NCBI GenBank assembly: GCA_001557505.1
Contig: LSAX01000001.1
Location: 4,216,001-4,280,000, forward strand
DNA length: 64,000 nucleotides
DNA from: Reticulascus tulasneorum
Lineage: Eukaryota > Ascomycota > Sordariomycetes > Glomerellales > Reticulascaceae
Direction: 5' to 3'
Under the pieces are notes generated by a model. It ran no database searches. It was not told the DNA's origin and saw only the letters and a list, made by a program, of their open reading frames with translations. Of this stretch, positions 34,248-45,274 are shown piece after piece. Within the stretch, counting starts at the first letter, position 1. Each line of letters begins with the position of its first letter. The position numbers and the translations under genes were made by a program.

Positions 34248-37131
34248 ATGATAACTGGACGTGGCGGAGGAGGCGGCGGAGGGACAGCCATGAGGGCAGG
34301 TAGAATTCGACCCCCTCGCCGCATTGTTCGTGTAAGAGCACAGTTTCCTATTGTCCTCCCATTTACATTGTGTTGGAGCTTCAGGGCCGTTCACGACCCT
34401 TTTGCTACTGCTATTGTATACACCCAATAAAATGTTCCAGCTTCTGCTCAGTCCCTTCATCAGGCGTTGTGTCTGCCAAGACGTCAGCGGTCGCCCTCAT
34501 TCTTCATCTCCCATATCCCCGCCTGTAACACAAGTCCAAGATGGCACCTGCCCTGGCACCCACGCGAAGTCATGGGCATCCTGCTAATAGAGTGAGAATA
34601 TAGCCTATAGTTGGACGTGGTGAGACCGGCGACTTCGAGCCTTGCTGGGAGACTCTAAGGGAAGCACTACGGGACATACACAACAAAAACTGCAGCACGC
34701 TGTCCTTCGAACAACTCTACCGAGCGGCCTACAAAATTGTTCTTAAGAAGAAAGGAGAGGTTTTGTATGACCGGGTGAAACAATTTGAGGAACAATACTT
34801 TGCCGAAAATGTGATCCCGAAGATCGAGCGGCTGGTCACTACCAACTTGATCAGTGTCGCAATGCCTGGCGCATCAGGAGGTTCTGTGAATGAGCGTCGT
34901 CAAATGGGCGAGGGCTTTCTTCGAGGCATAAGAGACGCTTGGAACGATCACAACACATCCATGAACATGATGGCAGATATTCTCATGTACTTGGACAGAG
35001 GCTACACGCAGGATTCTCGCCGGCCGTCAATCTACACGACCACTATTGGCCTGTTCCGCGATAATATTCTTCTTTCGTGCCTCAAAAGCGCCGACTATCG
35101 CATCTTCGACATATTGAACTCGGTCATATTGGATCACATCAACATGGAGCGGGATGGGGACGTAGTCGACCGAGTTCTGATCCGTGCATGCATCCGCATG
35201 CTGGATAGTCTCTACGAGTCTGATGAGGAGAATGATACGGAGAAGTTGTATACGACGATGTTCGAGCCCGAATTCATTGCATCATCGGCGCGATATTACA
35301 GCAGCGAATGCGAGCGACTTCTCAGAGAATCTGACGCGAGCACTTGGCTGCGGCATACCCAGCGTCGCATCAGTGAGGAGATTGAGCGATGCGAAACTAC
35401 GATTCACTACGAGACGAAAGACAAATCCATCAAAGTTGTCGAGAGGGAACTTATTTCAGCTCACTTGGACGAATTTCTGGGCCTGGAAGGAAGCGGTCTG
35501 AAGTGGATGATTGACAATGACAAATTCGAAGAGCTTTCAATTCTTTTCGCGCTCATTTCACGAGTGGACTCTAAAAAGACCTCGCTCAAAAACATATTAT
35601 CAGCACGAGTGATTGAGCTGGGAATCGAGATCGAAACTGTCTTGAAAAACACCGACTTTTCGGTGCCGCTTGGCGCTCAGGGAGACGGCGACGATGCTGC
35701 AGGAGCCGATGGCGCAGACAAGTCGAAGGTTCCAGGTGCCCAAACCCTGAATGCCTCAGCTCAGCAAACCGCAGCTGCTATCAAATGGGTTGACGACGTG
35801 TTGAGACTGAAGGACAAGTTCGATAACTTGTGGTTAAAGTGCTTTGAGACAGACTTGATCATCCAAACAGCTCTTACGAAGAGTTTTTCCGATTTTATCA
35901 ACGTTTTTGCAAGAGGCGCTGAGTATGTATCACTTTTTATTGATGACAATCTTCGAAGAGGCATCCGTGGCAAAACCGAGGCTGAAGTCGAAGAGGTCTT
36001 GGAGAAGGCGATCACCCTGATTCGCTATATTCAGGACAAGGATCTGTTTGAGAGATACTACCAGAAGCATCTGGCCAAGCGTCTCCTTCACAGCAAGTCT
36101 GAGAGCCATGATGTGGAAAAATCAATGATTTCTCGCATGAAGCAAGAACTCGGTAACCAGTTCACTACCAAGTTTGAGGGCATGTTCAGGGATATGGACA
36201 CCTCTTCCGAGTTGACCACCAAATATCGCGACCACATTCGCGGACTGGGAGACGTCAGCCGTAAAGCAATTGAGCTTTCCGTCAGCGTCTTAACCACCAA
36301 CAGCTGGCCTCCTGAAGTTATGAAGGGAAGCACCCAAGTCAGCGAAGGGACGGGCTGCAACTATCCTGACGAAATCAAGAGGCTCCAGGACAGCCTTACC
36401 AAGTTTTATCTGAACGACCGCAGTGGGCGCAAGTTGACCTGGGTTGGAACAGCTGGCAGTGCAGACATCAAATGCACATTCCCTGCCATTCCTGGTGGTA
36501 GAGGTCCGCTAGCGAAAGAGCGGCGATACGAGCTCAATGTCCCGACATTCGGCATGGTTGTCCTCTTGCTCTTCAACGAGCTTCCCGAAGACGGAACTCT
36601 CACATTCGAAGAGATCCAAGCCAAGACTAACATTCCTGCCTCCGAGCTTCAGCGGACGCTCGCAGCTCTTGCCATCGCGCCTAAAGCGAGAGTACTTGCG
36701 AAAGAACCCGCGGGCAAAAGGATCAGCCCTGGCGACAAGTTCAAGTTTAACCCGACTTTTGTCAGCAAGACGATCAAGATCAAGGCTCCCATCATCAATG
36801 CCACTTCAAAGGTTGAAGACGATTCGGAGCGAAAGCAGACCGAGGACAGAAACAATCAGACACGAGCCCACGTTGTGGATGCAGCTCTTGTGAGAATCAT
36901 GAAGTACATGCTGCCACTTTGTTTGACTTGTTCACCCCGCTAACTGATCCCCACAGGTCGCGAAAAGAGCTCGGCCACTCACAGCTCATCACCGAGGTAA
37001 TTTCTCAGCTCGTTGGTCAGTTCAAACCTGAAGTCAGTCTCGTCAAGAAGCGGATCGAAGACCTCATTGTCCGAGAATACATTGAGCGAGCGGAAGATAC
37101 TGCAACACCGACCTACCGGTATCTAGCTTAA
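34248..37131 (+). CDS. CUL3: Cullin-3 scaffold of BTB-type ubiquitin ligases
   Basis: Three exons: 34248-34331, 34604-36903 and 36957-37131, giving 852 aa. Cullin-3 bridges BTB-domain adaptors (N-terminal cullin repeats) and the Rbx1 RING (C-terminal cullin homology domain). Seen: a Gly-rich N-terminus with GRIRPPRRIVR; TLSFEQLYRAAYKIVLKKKG of the first cullin repeat; the cullin homology core YYQKHLAKRLL and SMISRMKQELG; and a winged-helix C-terminus ending TPTYRYLA. The neddylation motif is RIMKSRKELGH; its acceptor Lys (about 795) is encoded by a codon split by the last intron (AA|G). Exon 1 joins over a 272 nt intron, longer than its neighbours, whose acceptor is preceded by CTAAT; this junction is the least certain part. 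Confidence 0.93.
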
Positions 37132-37926
37132 ACTCGCAAACGCCATTGCAGAACGGAATGCATGATAGATATGAATTTTATGACATGGGTGGTCGCATAG
37201 GCGTGTGGTCTGGGCTTAGTCAAGGCGTCTGGTAACGGCATCGGAGGCGAGGTCATGGCAATTTGTTTTTTGCGAAAGAGTTTTGAGACCAGCGATTTAG
37301 TACAGCAGAGAGTTGAAGACGCCTACTTGGACAAATGCATGCAGGAGTCCGACTGCCAGCATTGTCCTTGCGCTGGACTGGGTTAATTTAGAAGGTCATT
37401 TGCTAGAATATGGCAGTGGCAAGGTCTTAAAATGGAATTTGCCCAAAAGAAAGGAAATGCAGTCCAACACCTTAAGAGATTCATCTCTGGACCCGAGACA
37501 CTCTATGCTGACTGCGAGAGCTTGACGTGACGACTGGCAGAGACATGAGTAAATGTTCCAGCACAACAAAGTAATACTACTCACTCTTGGCGACGTAACG
37601 GGATTCATCGATGACGTTCCGATATCTAACCGTAAGCAAGATGTAGTTCATGATGACATGGAGTTTGCGCAGACCACACTTCTAGTTTCGGGCTGTTAAT
37701 ATATACAAATCTATTTACCGCATCGACAGCTCGTCTCCTCCGTTACTCGAGAGCGTCTCGTCTCTTTTGTTTTAACGCCCATAGCAGGTTGCCCACGACA
37801 ATACCAAGATCTGTGAAAGAACTCCTGGGTCCTGCCCAAATCTAAAGCCAATAGAATAATGGAACTTCTTACCTAACTACAAACCTTCAGCATGCAGAGT
37901 TTTCTGGACATTTCACCTACAATCAC
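37132..37926. other. Convergent intergenic region, nothing seen
   Basis: Between the 3' ends of cullin-3 (+) and the RING gene (-). Small frames at 37313-37608 have no domain. Probably both 3' UTRs. Confidence 0.5.
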
Positions 37927-39486
37927 TTAGCTTCTCTTGACATGCCCACTGTGCGGGTCGTGATCATAGGCGACGTTGCGCAATTCGGCCTTACACAATG
38001 GACAGTTCGCTACATTGTTGGAGTCCCGCAAGGGCACAGTCTTCAATACCATGGAGCGGATGCACGAGTAGCAGAAGTAGTGGGACTGGCAGATCTTGAG
38101 GCAGCTCTTTCGCGGGCCGCCGGGCACATTCGCGTCGTCCACAAATTCATCGTAGCACACGGCACACTCGCTGACGCCGTTTTGCACGGGCACAGCACGT
38201 GGGACCAGGGCGCCCGCGGCCGCGGTCTGGAACAGAGATAGCCGGGAACGCGCATCGGCCCAGATCATGGCTCGCTGCTGCCGGAAGGCCATCAAGCGTG
38301 TCTGCTCCGATACTCCACGGGCCTCGATCTTCTTCCAGGATTTGTTCTTGGGGTAGTTGAAGCGCTTGTGCAGATCAGCGATGGTGTCGCGGATCCTCTG
38401 CTCGGTTTGTTGGTCCTCAAGGTATCCCCCACGCCTTTCTAGCTCAGCAAGGGATGGGAACGGGTTGAGGAAGATCATCAAGCGTTGCACCATGAGACTG
38501 CACACAGTATCGCTCAAGCCGGCATCATGTGCAAGCCAGCCAATGGCGGGGCGGATGTACACAGCGCGATATCGCACTTGGCCCTCCCAGTCAGAGATGT
38601 CATTGAGTTGGTCTGCTGCCACCGCCTGCATCGCGCCTAGCTCCACCAGCCTGGCAACTTCGGTGTCGAGAAAGAGGATAGCGGCTCCGAAGCGTGCATT
38701 GTGGTCGGTGTAGGGGTTGTGGAAGTCCAGTTGCCATGGCATCGTGCGGTGGTTGCTGTTGAAGGTTTGCATGGCTAAATGATAGAGATCGGAACGCCCG
38801 CCCCCAGTCGTGTAGATTAGCCCATTCGTCTTTCCGAATTCGTTCCTGTAAGCATCCATGATGCGCGAGATTTGATGACTTCGAAAGGCGCGGCCCATGT
38901 TCCAGCAGTACATGTGATCTTCGCCGAAGCAATCACAACGCTGCCAATTAGAGCCAATGTGCTTTATTGAATGGAAGCAGAAGCTTTCAGTATAAATTTC
39001 CAACATGAGCTCGCGCTTCTCCGTCTGCTTCAAGTCATGGAAAGGAATATGCTTCCAGATAATCCACTTATGTATAATCACGAGTCTCGCAAAGTAGCGC
39101 TGAGCCACGTTGTCCAAAGCTTGGCGCTCTTGTTGGTCTTTCGGTGGGCGGGCTTTCCGCAAGTCCATGCGGAACGGGTCAGCGAGAGGGTAGTCCGGGA
39201 TCTGCATACAGTGGTAGCATTCTTCCTCGTACCATTCATCCTGGAGATCATGCGGAGCGGCTTCGCAGATGCCTGATTCAGGATGCGCACAGCGAACCCA
39301 GTTCTCTACGCGGTGAGTCATGTAGATTCCGTCGGCTTGGGATTTGGCGAAGTCCTTGGAAACGTTGGTCGGCTTACCTGCATCGTCGGCAATGACTACA
39401 TTGCGGGGAACATCATCTGGCCATGGCTGATCGTCTCCAGGCTGCTTGAGACACCGTGTGTAGTATCTGTGGATTCTGATACACAT
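37927..39486 (-). CDS. RING-finger protein, probable E3 ubiquitin ligase
   Basis: A single open frame of 519 aa. Seen: an N-terminal cysteine-rich block (CIRIHRYYTRC; a further pair at CAHPESGIC; YEEECYHCMQIP), a long middle part without a known domain, and a C-terminal C3HC4-type RING at about 441-498: CAVC (441, 444), CQSHYFCYSC (466, H469, 472, 475) and CPLC (495, 498). The RING implies E2 binding and ubiquitin transfer; the substrate is unknown. The N-terminal cysteine pattern recurs in uncharacterised fungal RING proteins. A short intron could be hidden near 39330-39380, where a GTAAGCCG-like donor occurs, but the uninterrupted frame needs none. It lies next to cullin-3 but uses its own RING, so no direct link is claimed. 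Confidence 0.82.
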   Translation of the reverse strand: MCIRIHRYYTRCLKQPGDDQPWPDDVPRNVVIADDAGKPTNVSKDFAKSQADGIYMTHRVENWVRCAHPESGICEAAPHDLQDEWYEEECYHCMQIPDYPLADPFRMDLRKARPPKDQQERQALDNVAQRYFARLVIIHKWIIWKHIPFHDLKQTEKRELMLEIYTESFCFHSIKHIGSNWQRCDCFGEDHMYCWNMGRAFRSHQISRIMDAYRNEFGKTNGLIYTTGGGRSDLYHLAMQTFNSNHRTMPWQLDFHNPYTDHNARFGAAILFLDTEVARLVELGAMQAVAADQLNDISDWEGQVRYRAVYIRPAIGWLAHDAGLSDTVCSLMVQRLMIFLNPFPSLAELERRGGYLEDQQTEQRIRDTIADLHKRFNYPKNKSWKKIEARGVSEQTRLMAFRQQRAMIWADARSRLSLFQTAAAGALVPRAVPVQNGVSECAVCYDEFVDDANVPGGPRKSCLKICQSHYFCYSCIRSMVLKTVPLRDSNNVANCPLCKAELRNVAYDHDPHSGHVKRS

Positions 39487-41399
39487 ATCGAAAGGATTGG
39501 TTGCAGATATTCAGGTAGTTCTGATGAATTCAGTAGCAAACTTTTGCATAACCCTGTTTTTATCAGATCTACGATACCCAAACCTGATGGACGAGTGAGA
39601 CTCTGATAGACAGGACGATATCTTGACAGAGAAAACGAAGTTTCGGATGATGGACAATGTTTCCGTTCTCGGCAGGGGCGGAGAGCCATATTATATAACA
39701 ATGAAGAAGACTGTAGCAAGGATGGGCCTTGTGGAATAATAGTCATATTCGAGAACAAATACAATTGAACAATGCCTCTATATCTTGGTGGTGACAATGA
39801 ATTGTATAGAATTGTAAATGTGCTGTTTGTAGACGTGGGTTTTGTGATCGAAACAACGAAAACTCGAGTCCTTGTGCAAATCCAAAAACGAACAAGAAGT
39901 CGGAAGCTTTATCTAAAGCATCAACCTCGAGTCAAGGACATGGTGAACCTGATAATCTGTCTTGATTGTGAAGGGGACAGCTGTACTTCAACAAAGGATC
40001 TCGATATCATGATCTTCTCTGGGCCCGGTTGAACAATGGTTTCGGTGATTGAATTCAGCACAAGGAGCCACTCCGCATTACAGAGCCGTCGAAGCATACG
40101 AACTTTTCGAGAACGTCGTGAAATTGATGGGTCTTGATACCCTCATTAGTCACATGTGAGGTCTTCACCCGTTTCTCGTTGTGGCTTATATCATGTGGTA
40201 GAATTCGTGGCAACGACGAAAAACTTGTAACCTAAGGCGATTCAGAGAGCAGGACATTAAGGAATTCATTTTAACATCGGTGGCACACGGATAAGCTGCG
40301 ATTGAGATTCTCTTTGTAGCGTGTGCTGGGTCTAATATTGTCGCATCAACGGAGAGCAACTCTCGTAGAACATTGCGGTTGGCTTAGTATGTGTGCCACA
40401 CCTCCCTCCATCAATCAGCCAACGCCAGAAGCAGCTACAATGCCGTTTTTAGGAGCTTTATCGTCAGCCGAAGTGCCGTGCCGTGAAATACAAACCGCTG
40501 CAGATGGGTTCCTTGCCGCCAAGGGTCGAGGGAGTGGCCGAGTCCGGGGAGTTCCCGCCCCAACTCACGCGATCTGCGCAGTGATATGAATGGCACGATC
40601 AGAGCATCCAGGGGTCTAGTTGCCGAATTCGTTCTTCCCAGGCGCTACTAGTCCCTGTCTCAAGGCTATCTTTGGACGGGATCTGCAGCTCGTGGAGCCG
40701 AAACACATCGACGATTCTCGATCCAGTAGACAGGCTTGAAATTCCCGGGGGACGAACGCAATCCTTACCAAAACGCGCAAGGATCGCGGAGACGGCGCTG
40801 CGCCGCCGCACGTTGATTGTAACCGCAGCGAGGCTGTTTGCTGCAAACCCCTAAATCCTAGCACGTAAACTACCAACAACCTGGACACCAGTTTCAGCCT
40901 AATCCTCCCGCTCAATTGCCAAGCACGTAATCGTGAGAAGTAAAGAGTAGCTTCACACGGGAGCAAGATGCACTCGACGAGCAGTCGGGGATGTGGATCC
41001 CGAATGGCTTCGTGGTGACTTTTGATTTCGGCCTCGAACATGCGTCTTTAGAGGTAGCCTGAGGTCTGATATGTGGGAGCGACTTATTTGTATTGTTGTA
41101 AAGAAACGCACATTCCTTCCAGGCCACATACAACACCACCCTGCAGGTAGGGGCGGTGTCAGGTCATGGGATATTGCAGCGGCGTGTTATCAACGGTAGC
41201 CCCCAAGTTACACCAACGGAACGCTGTTGGAGCCTCGCGACCGCTGGCTATAAGACCAGAATCGTCGCGAACATGAGCGTGGAGGGCTTTCCTAGGGTTT
41301 TCTGCTAAAGACCTGTGGTTCTTTACTGACCCGCTCGCCGGCACCTCTGTTGGTTTTATCTAGTTTGATCCAGCAGCTGTATAGTGTCAAATTGAGATC
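39487..41399. other. Divergent intergenic region, no supported gene
   Basis: A 1.9 kb stretch between the starts of the RING gene (-) and the GPI-protein gene (+). The part from 39700 to 40320 is comparatively AT-rich. Frames at 39772-40032, 40323-40589 and 40616-41041 have no domain and no consistent splice model. Confidence 0.45.
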
Positions 41400-43468
41400 A
41401 TGTCGCTCTTTAATCTGTTCCTGTTGCTTTCCTCTCTCACTTCATGGGTCCTGTCATCCCCAGAACCATCAGGCAGCTTTGATGACTCAAACTTCATCCA
41501 GCTCAAAGCTGCTGCAAAGAGGTCTGACCTCTTCCGTCGAGATAGTGACGTTCGTCTTTCGAACGTGGTCAATTTGCTCTACGCTGATTGTTCGTACGCC
41601 TTTTCTGATAATGCGAATCTTTGCTGACTCTTGTCTCCCTGTTAGCTAGTAATATAGAATCTGACAACGGTGTGTTTTGGTCTAATGTCCGTCTGGGTTC
41701 CTCTCGCCCAGTTTTGGTCTTGGAGGAAATCGAGCATCTCGTTGAGGTTGTGGAATGCTCGCCCTCGGCAATCAAGCTCAGCTTTGCGTCAAAGTATGCA
41801 TTCGAAAAAGCTCGCCGGTCATTCGACGGCCTCGATGAAAGTGCCATTATCACTTCTCACCTAGGGTGCAATGATGATGGAGACCGTCTGCCATTCAAGT
41901 ATGCTTCAGGAATATCCTGCAGCCACGACGTCTTCATACTGACCAGTATCTCAGGATTCACTCCGTTGTATACGTTGAAGATGAGCTGGTTGCTACGTTT
42001 GCTGTAACTCAGAGTCCGTGGCGGCAGTTCTTCTCCTCAGTCGCTGTCGATTTTGGCCACTCCCTGGAGGAGCATGTCCTTCGTCGACACGAGCCAATTG
42101 CCCGGCGATCTGCCACCGAGGCCTTAAGCCCGCCATCAGCAACAGCAATCATTCCTCTCGAAACACCCACAGTCACGGAGGTCACTCTTGACCTGAACTT
42201 CTCAACTGACGCAACCTTCCAGTTCCCTCCAGGGATCAGTGGTGAAGGCGTTGAAGTCCCTGCCGTGGATGTCCCCATTACGGCCACCTGCAAGGACTGC
42301 AGGACACAAGGGAAAGTCACTCTTAAGCAGACAAGCTTTAATATCATAGACATCGACGATATCGAGCTTGAGAACCTCAGGGTTTTTGAGAGTGGAGCTA
42401 TAGAGCTACAACTCGATGGATTTGCGGCGACTGTGCGGCTGGTCACAAGTCCTGCGTTATCTGTGAGCTTCGTTCACACGCTATACTCGTTCCCGATTCC
42501 ATCTGCAGGCTTTGCGGTATGATACCCCCCTCCGCTGTACCTTCGTGGAGAGATTCTGATGTTTGATTAGCTTGGAAGCATTGGCCGTGCTGGCTTGACT
42601 TTCTCGCCGGAATTGAAGATAGATATAAAGATTGAGGGTGGGGTTGAATTTGATTTCGGGTTTGAGATCAAGGTATGTTGGGATGGAACCTGATTTTGCG
42701 ACATCTTCATCACTTGGTTGCTAACTACCCAAATCAGGTGCCGGACAACTCGATCCTGCGGTTCAACTTTGCGAACCTGGAAGACTCCACAGTTACGGGC
42801 TTGTATGCAACCTCACTTGCCTCTCATGTGCAACTTCGACTAACTCCCACAGTCAAAACGCCGAAATCAACGCCCTTCCTTTCCACGCCAACACATCTGA
42901 CATCAAACTCTCCATCTCGGCTTCGCTTCGCCCACGCTTCCCCATCGGCATATCCCTACTCGACAACACGTTCCTCGCCGAGCTGGGCGCCTTCATTGAT
43001 GCCCCCTCCATCAACACAACCATCACGCAGCTGGCCACGTCGTCCTTCAATGCCAACTGTGAGACCGAGCCCAGCGATGAGGACTTCCAGGAGGCATTTC
43101 AGAATCTCACGCACATTGAGTCATTCGTTGGAGTCGGTGGCGGCTTCGATCTCAAAATCGGAGCTGCCCGTCCAGGGAGATACTTCGAGACGGAGTTGTT
43201 TGACCCCGTGACTACTGCCTGGCCTTTACCGACCCAGTGTCTTGCTTTTCAAACAGATGGAACCTCGACTGGCCTCGTAACTGCGACTGCTGCGTTGGAG
43301 TCGGTGAGGTCGGAGAGCGAGTCGGATGGAAAGTCAGGAGGAGAGTCGGACGGGAAGTCGGGCGAGGGCTCCGAGGGTGATGAGTCGCATGGAAGTCGAG
43401 GGCCAGGAGTCGCGGGTGCGTGCTTGTGGATTTTGCTTGTCGTGGCGTTGGCGTTTGTTACTCTATAG
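41400..43468 (+). CDS. GPI-anchored surface protein, DUF7029-type
   Basis: Six exons: 41400-41589, 41646-41898, 41955-42516, 42571-42672, 42738-42802 and 42853-43468, giving 595 aa. Seen: a secretion signal (about 1-20), then a domain with VLEEIEHLVEVVECS, KLSFASKYAFEKAR and ITSHLGCNDDGDRLPF, which I match from memory to the fungal DUF7029 family; a middle domain with ITATCKDCRTQGKVTL resembling the partner DUF7223; a Ser/Glu/Gly/Asp-rich spacer; and a C-terminal hydrophobic stretch ACLWILLVVALAFVTL preceded by small residues, a GPI-attachment signal. Such proteins are expected at the cell wall or plasma membrane; function is unknown. All joins are in frame; the first donor (GTTCGT) is non-consensus and is the weakest point. 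Confidence 0.82.
43314..43400 (+). repeat. Short Ser/Glu/Gly/Asp coding repeats in the GPI-protein stalk
   Basis: Related units reading SESDGKSGG, ESDGKSGEG and EGDES follow one another just before the GPI signal. They form a hydrophilic spacer of the kind that lifts surface domains away from the membrane. Confidence 0.6.
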
Positions 43469-43854
43469 AATACCCAATTTTGCGGCGAACAGATGAGTGC
43501 AAGTGACAGCTAGCTTGGACGAACATGGTGTCTGCCTTTTCACCTCTACAAAGTCTATCATTATGAAAGTGAGATCAAGCTTAATCCAAGATTTCGCTAT
43601 CTGTTGTTGGACTGCCGTTCGCCATTGAACTTGACTCCTAGCATCAATTTAACCATATTGTTAATAGCAAATCCATTGCGCTAGATAATACAGTACTGCG
43701 CCATGTCGTTGCCTCCCTAAAACAAGTCTACCTGTCTCAAAATCCCAGCGTACCCCTCGGAAACGGAACTTCAGCATACCCCAGACGATACGTCAAGATG
43801 CGTACCATACACGGTTCGAACATCTCTATCGTCTTGGACCAGTCAAATCCCCGC
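43469..43854. other. Convergent 3' region, nothing seen
   Basis: Between the ends of the GPI-protein gene (+) and the first C2H2 gene (-). No gene or clear element was seen. Confidence 0.5.
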
Positions 43855-44628
43855 CTAGCTATCAGGCCGCAGAGTGGGGATAAAGACATTTCTATGTCCC
43901 ATTTTCAGAATGTGCTCCCCATGATAGTCGCGCACGTGGTCTCGCAGCTGATCACGACGGACGAACGGCTCCAAATGCCTCGGGCATTTTTGATGATCAC
44001 AGTAGTAGGTGCCGCCTTCTTGATGCATTTGCCTCCAACGGTGCTCCCAGTCGGGCCTGTGCTTGAAAGGATTCACGTCAGAGACTGGTGCCTTGGGCGG
44101 CAGAGTACTTTGTGCCCCGAGGTTGGTCGCCCCCGATTTGAGCATCCCGTCAGAGTATGCCTGATGCGGCGGTTGGACGTATGCAGACGGCATCTGGTCG
44201 CGAGGTGTCTTGGCCGAGGGTCCGAGATGAGCTTGCTGGGAATGACGATCCAGATCGGCCTTGCGACCGAATGGCATCGCCATGCAGCCTTGTCTGAGAC
44301 AGGTATACGAGACTCCATAGTGGCTGTATGCTGGCGGCAGACTGTTAGAGTCTGAATAGTCACGAGGGAGCCAAGCATCATCGCGATAGCCGAGCCCTGC
44401 ATCTCCTATCCTAGCATGAGCCTCTCGGTAATGGGCAGCAAGATCCGCCTTTCGTTGGAACGGGGATGCGTCGCAGCACGGCTCGAGACAGGAGAAGAAG
44501 ACATCTCTAGGAGGGTCACGCCGCACACTGCTGACATTGGCTGCTGGACGCGGGATATCCTTGTAGCCATCTTGGGTTTCGAATGGGCCAAAAGGATTCC
44601 CTGTTAGAGAAAGACTGGTAAATGACAT
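43855..44628 (-). CDS. C2H2 zinc-finger protein (tandem copy 1)
   Basis: A single minus-strand frame of 257 aa if translation begins at 44628, where the ATG has A at -3; the frame stays open to an ATG at 44790 (311 aa), so the start is not certain. Seen: three atypical C2H2 fingers with long Cys-Cys spacing: CLEPCCDASPFQRKADLAAH, then CLRQGCMAMPFGRKADLDRH, then a third beginning CDHQKCPRHLEPFVRRDQL and ending H..YH. The PF.RKADL.RH core is shared with the neighbouring gene at 45275-46082. Likely a nuclear DNA- or RNA-binding factor; target unknown. No intron was needed. Confidence 0.72.
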   Translation of the reverse strand: MSFTSLSLTGNPFGPFETQDGYKDIPRPAANVSSVRRDPPRDVFFSCLEPCCDASPFQRKADLAAHYREAHARIGDAGLGYRDDAWLPRDYSDSNSLPPAYSHYGVSYTCLRQGCMAMPFGRKADLDRHSQQAHLGPSAKTPRDQMPSAYVQPPHQAYSDGMLKSGATNLGAQSTLPPKAPVSDVNPFKHRPDWEHRWRQMHQEGGTYYCDHQKCPRHLEPFVRRDQLRDHVRDYHGEHILKMGHRNVFIPTLRPDS

Positions 44629-45274
44629 TTGTGGCTGTGGATAACGAGACAGCTTCTGGCCTGGAATCGGCTGGTTTGGCGTCAAGGTTGACTTGCCGCC
44701 ATGATCATCCCAGCTCAGGTCGCAACGTTGCGGCCCAAGGTTTCGGTCGGCAGCCTCTGCGCCGAACAAGTAACACTGGGACGGAAGCAAGACAGGTGGG
44801 GAGATCAGCCCTGAGTGGCTATCAGACCCAACCTTCGCTAACGTGACCTACCTCTCCTGCGCCTGGTGTCCAGCGAGCCAATCCCCAGGATATGTGGCGT
44901 GTCCGTTCAGGCGTGGAACGGGATATACTTTTTATATACCTATGCAGATGTGCTGGGTGAAATTCCCAACGAGCATCAGATGGATATCAAGCGGTTAACA
45001 GATTTGAAGGGAGAAAAAGGACGGCAAAGGAACATTTTGGACATGAGACAACCAGCTCTCAAACAGCTAAAGCAAAAACACCCCCCGTCCTCCATGATAG
45101 CCCATTCCCGCATATGTCATTGATCCAAATTCATTTCCCAAAGGATTTCATAATCCCCAAAAATGACCCATGCCCCGGTGTTAGACGCCGTTACACTTTG
45201 GTTTCCCCCCATGACACCGAATCCCGATCGTGCTCAGGCAAAGCTGAGGAAAAATACCCGTAAAAAAAAAAACT
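44629..45274. other. Spacer between the two C2H2 genes
   Basis: This 646 bp is the promoter or leader of the first C2H2 gene and the 3' end of the second. The frame of the first gene is open back to 44790. A TATATA-like stretch (TTTTTATATACC) occurs at about 44930-44941. Nothing else was seen. Confidence 0.45.
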
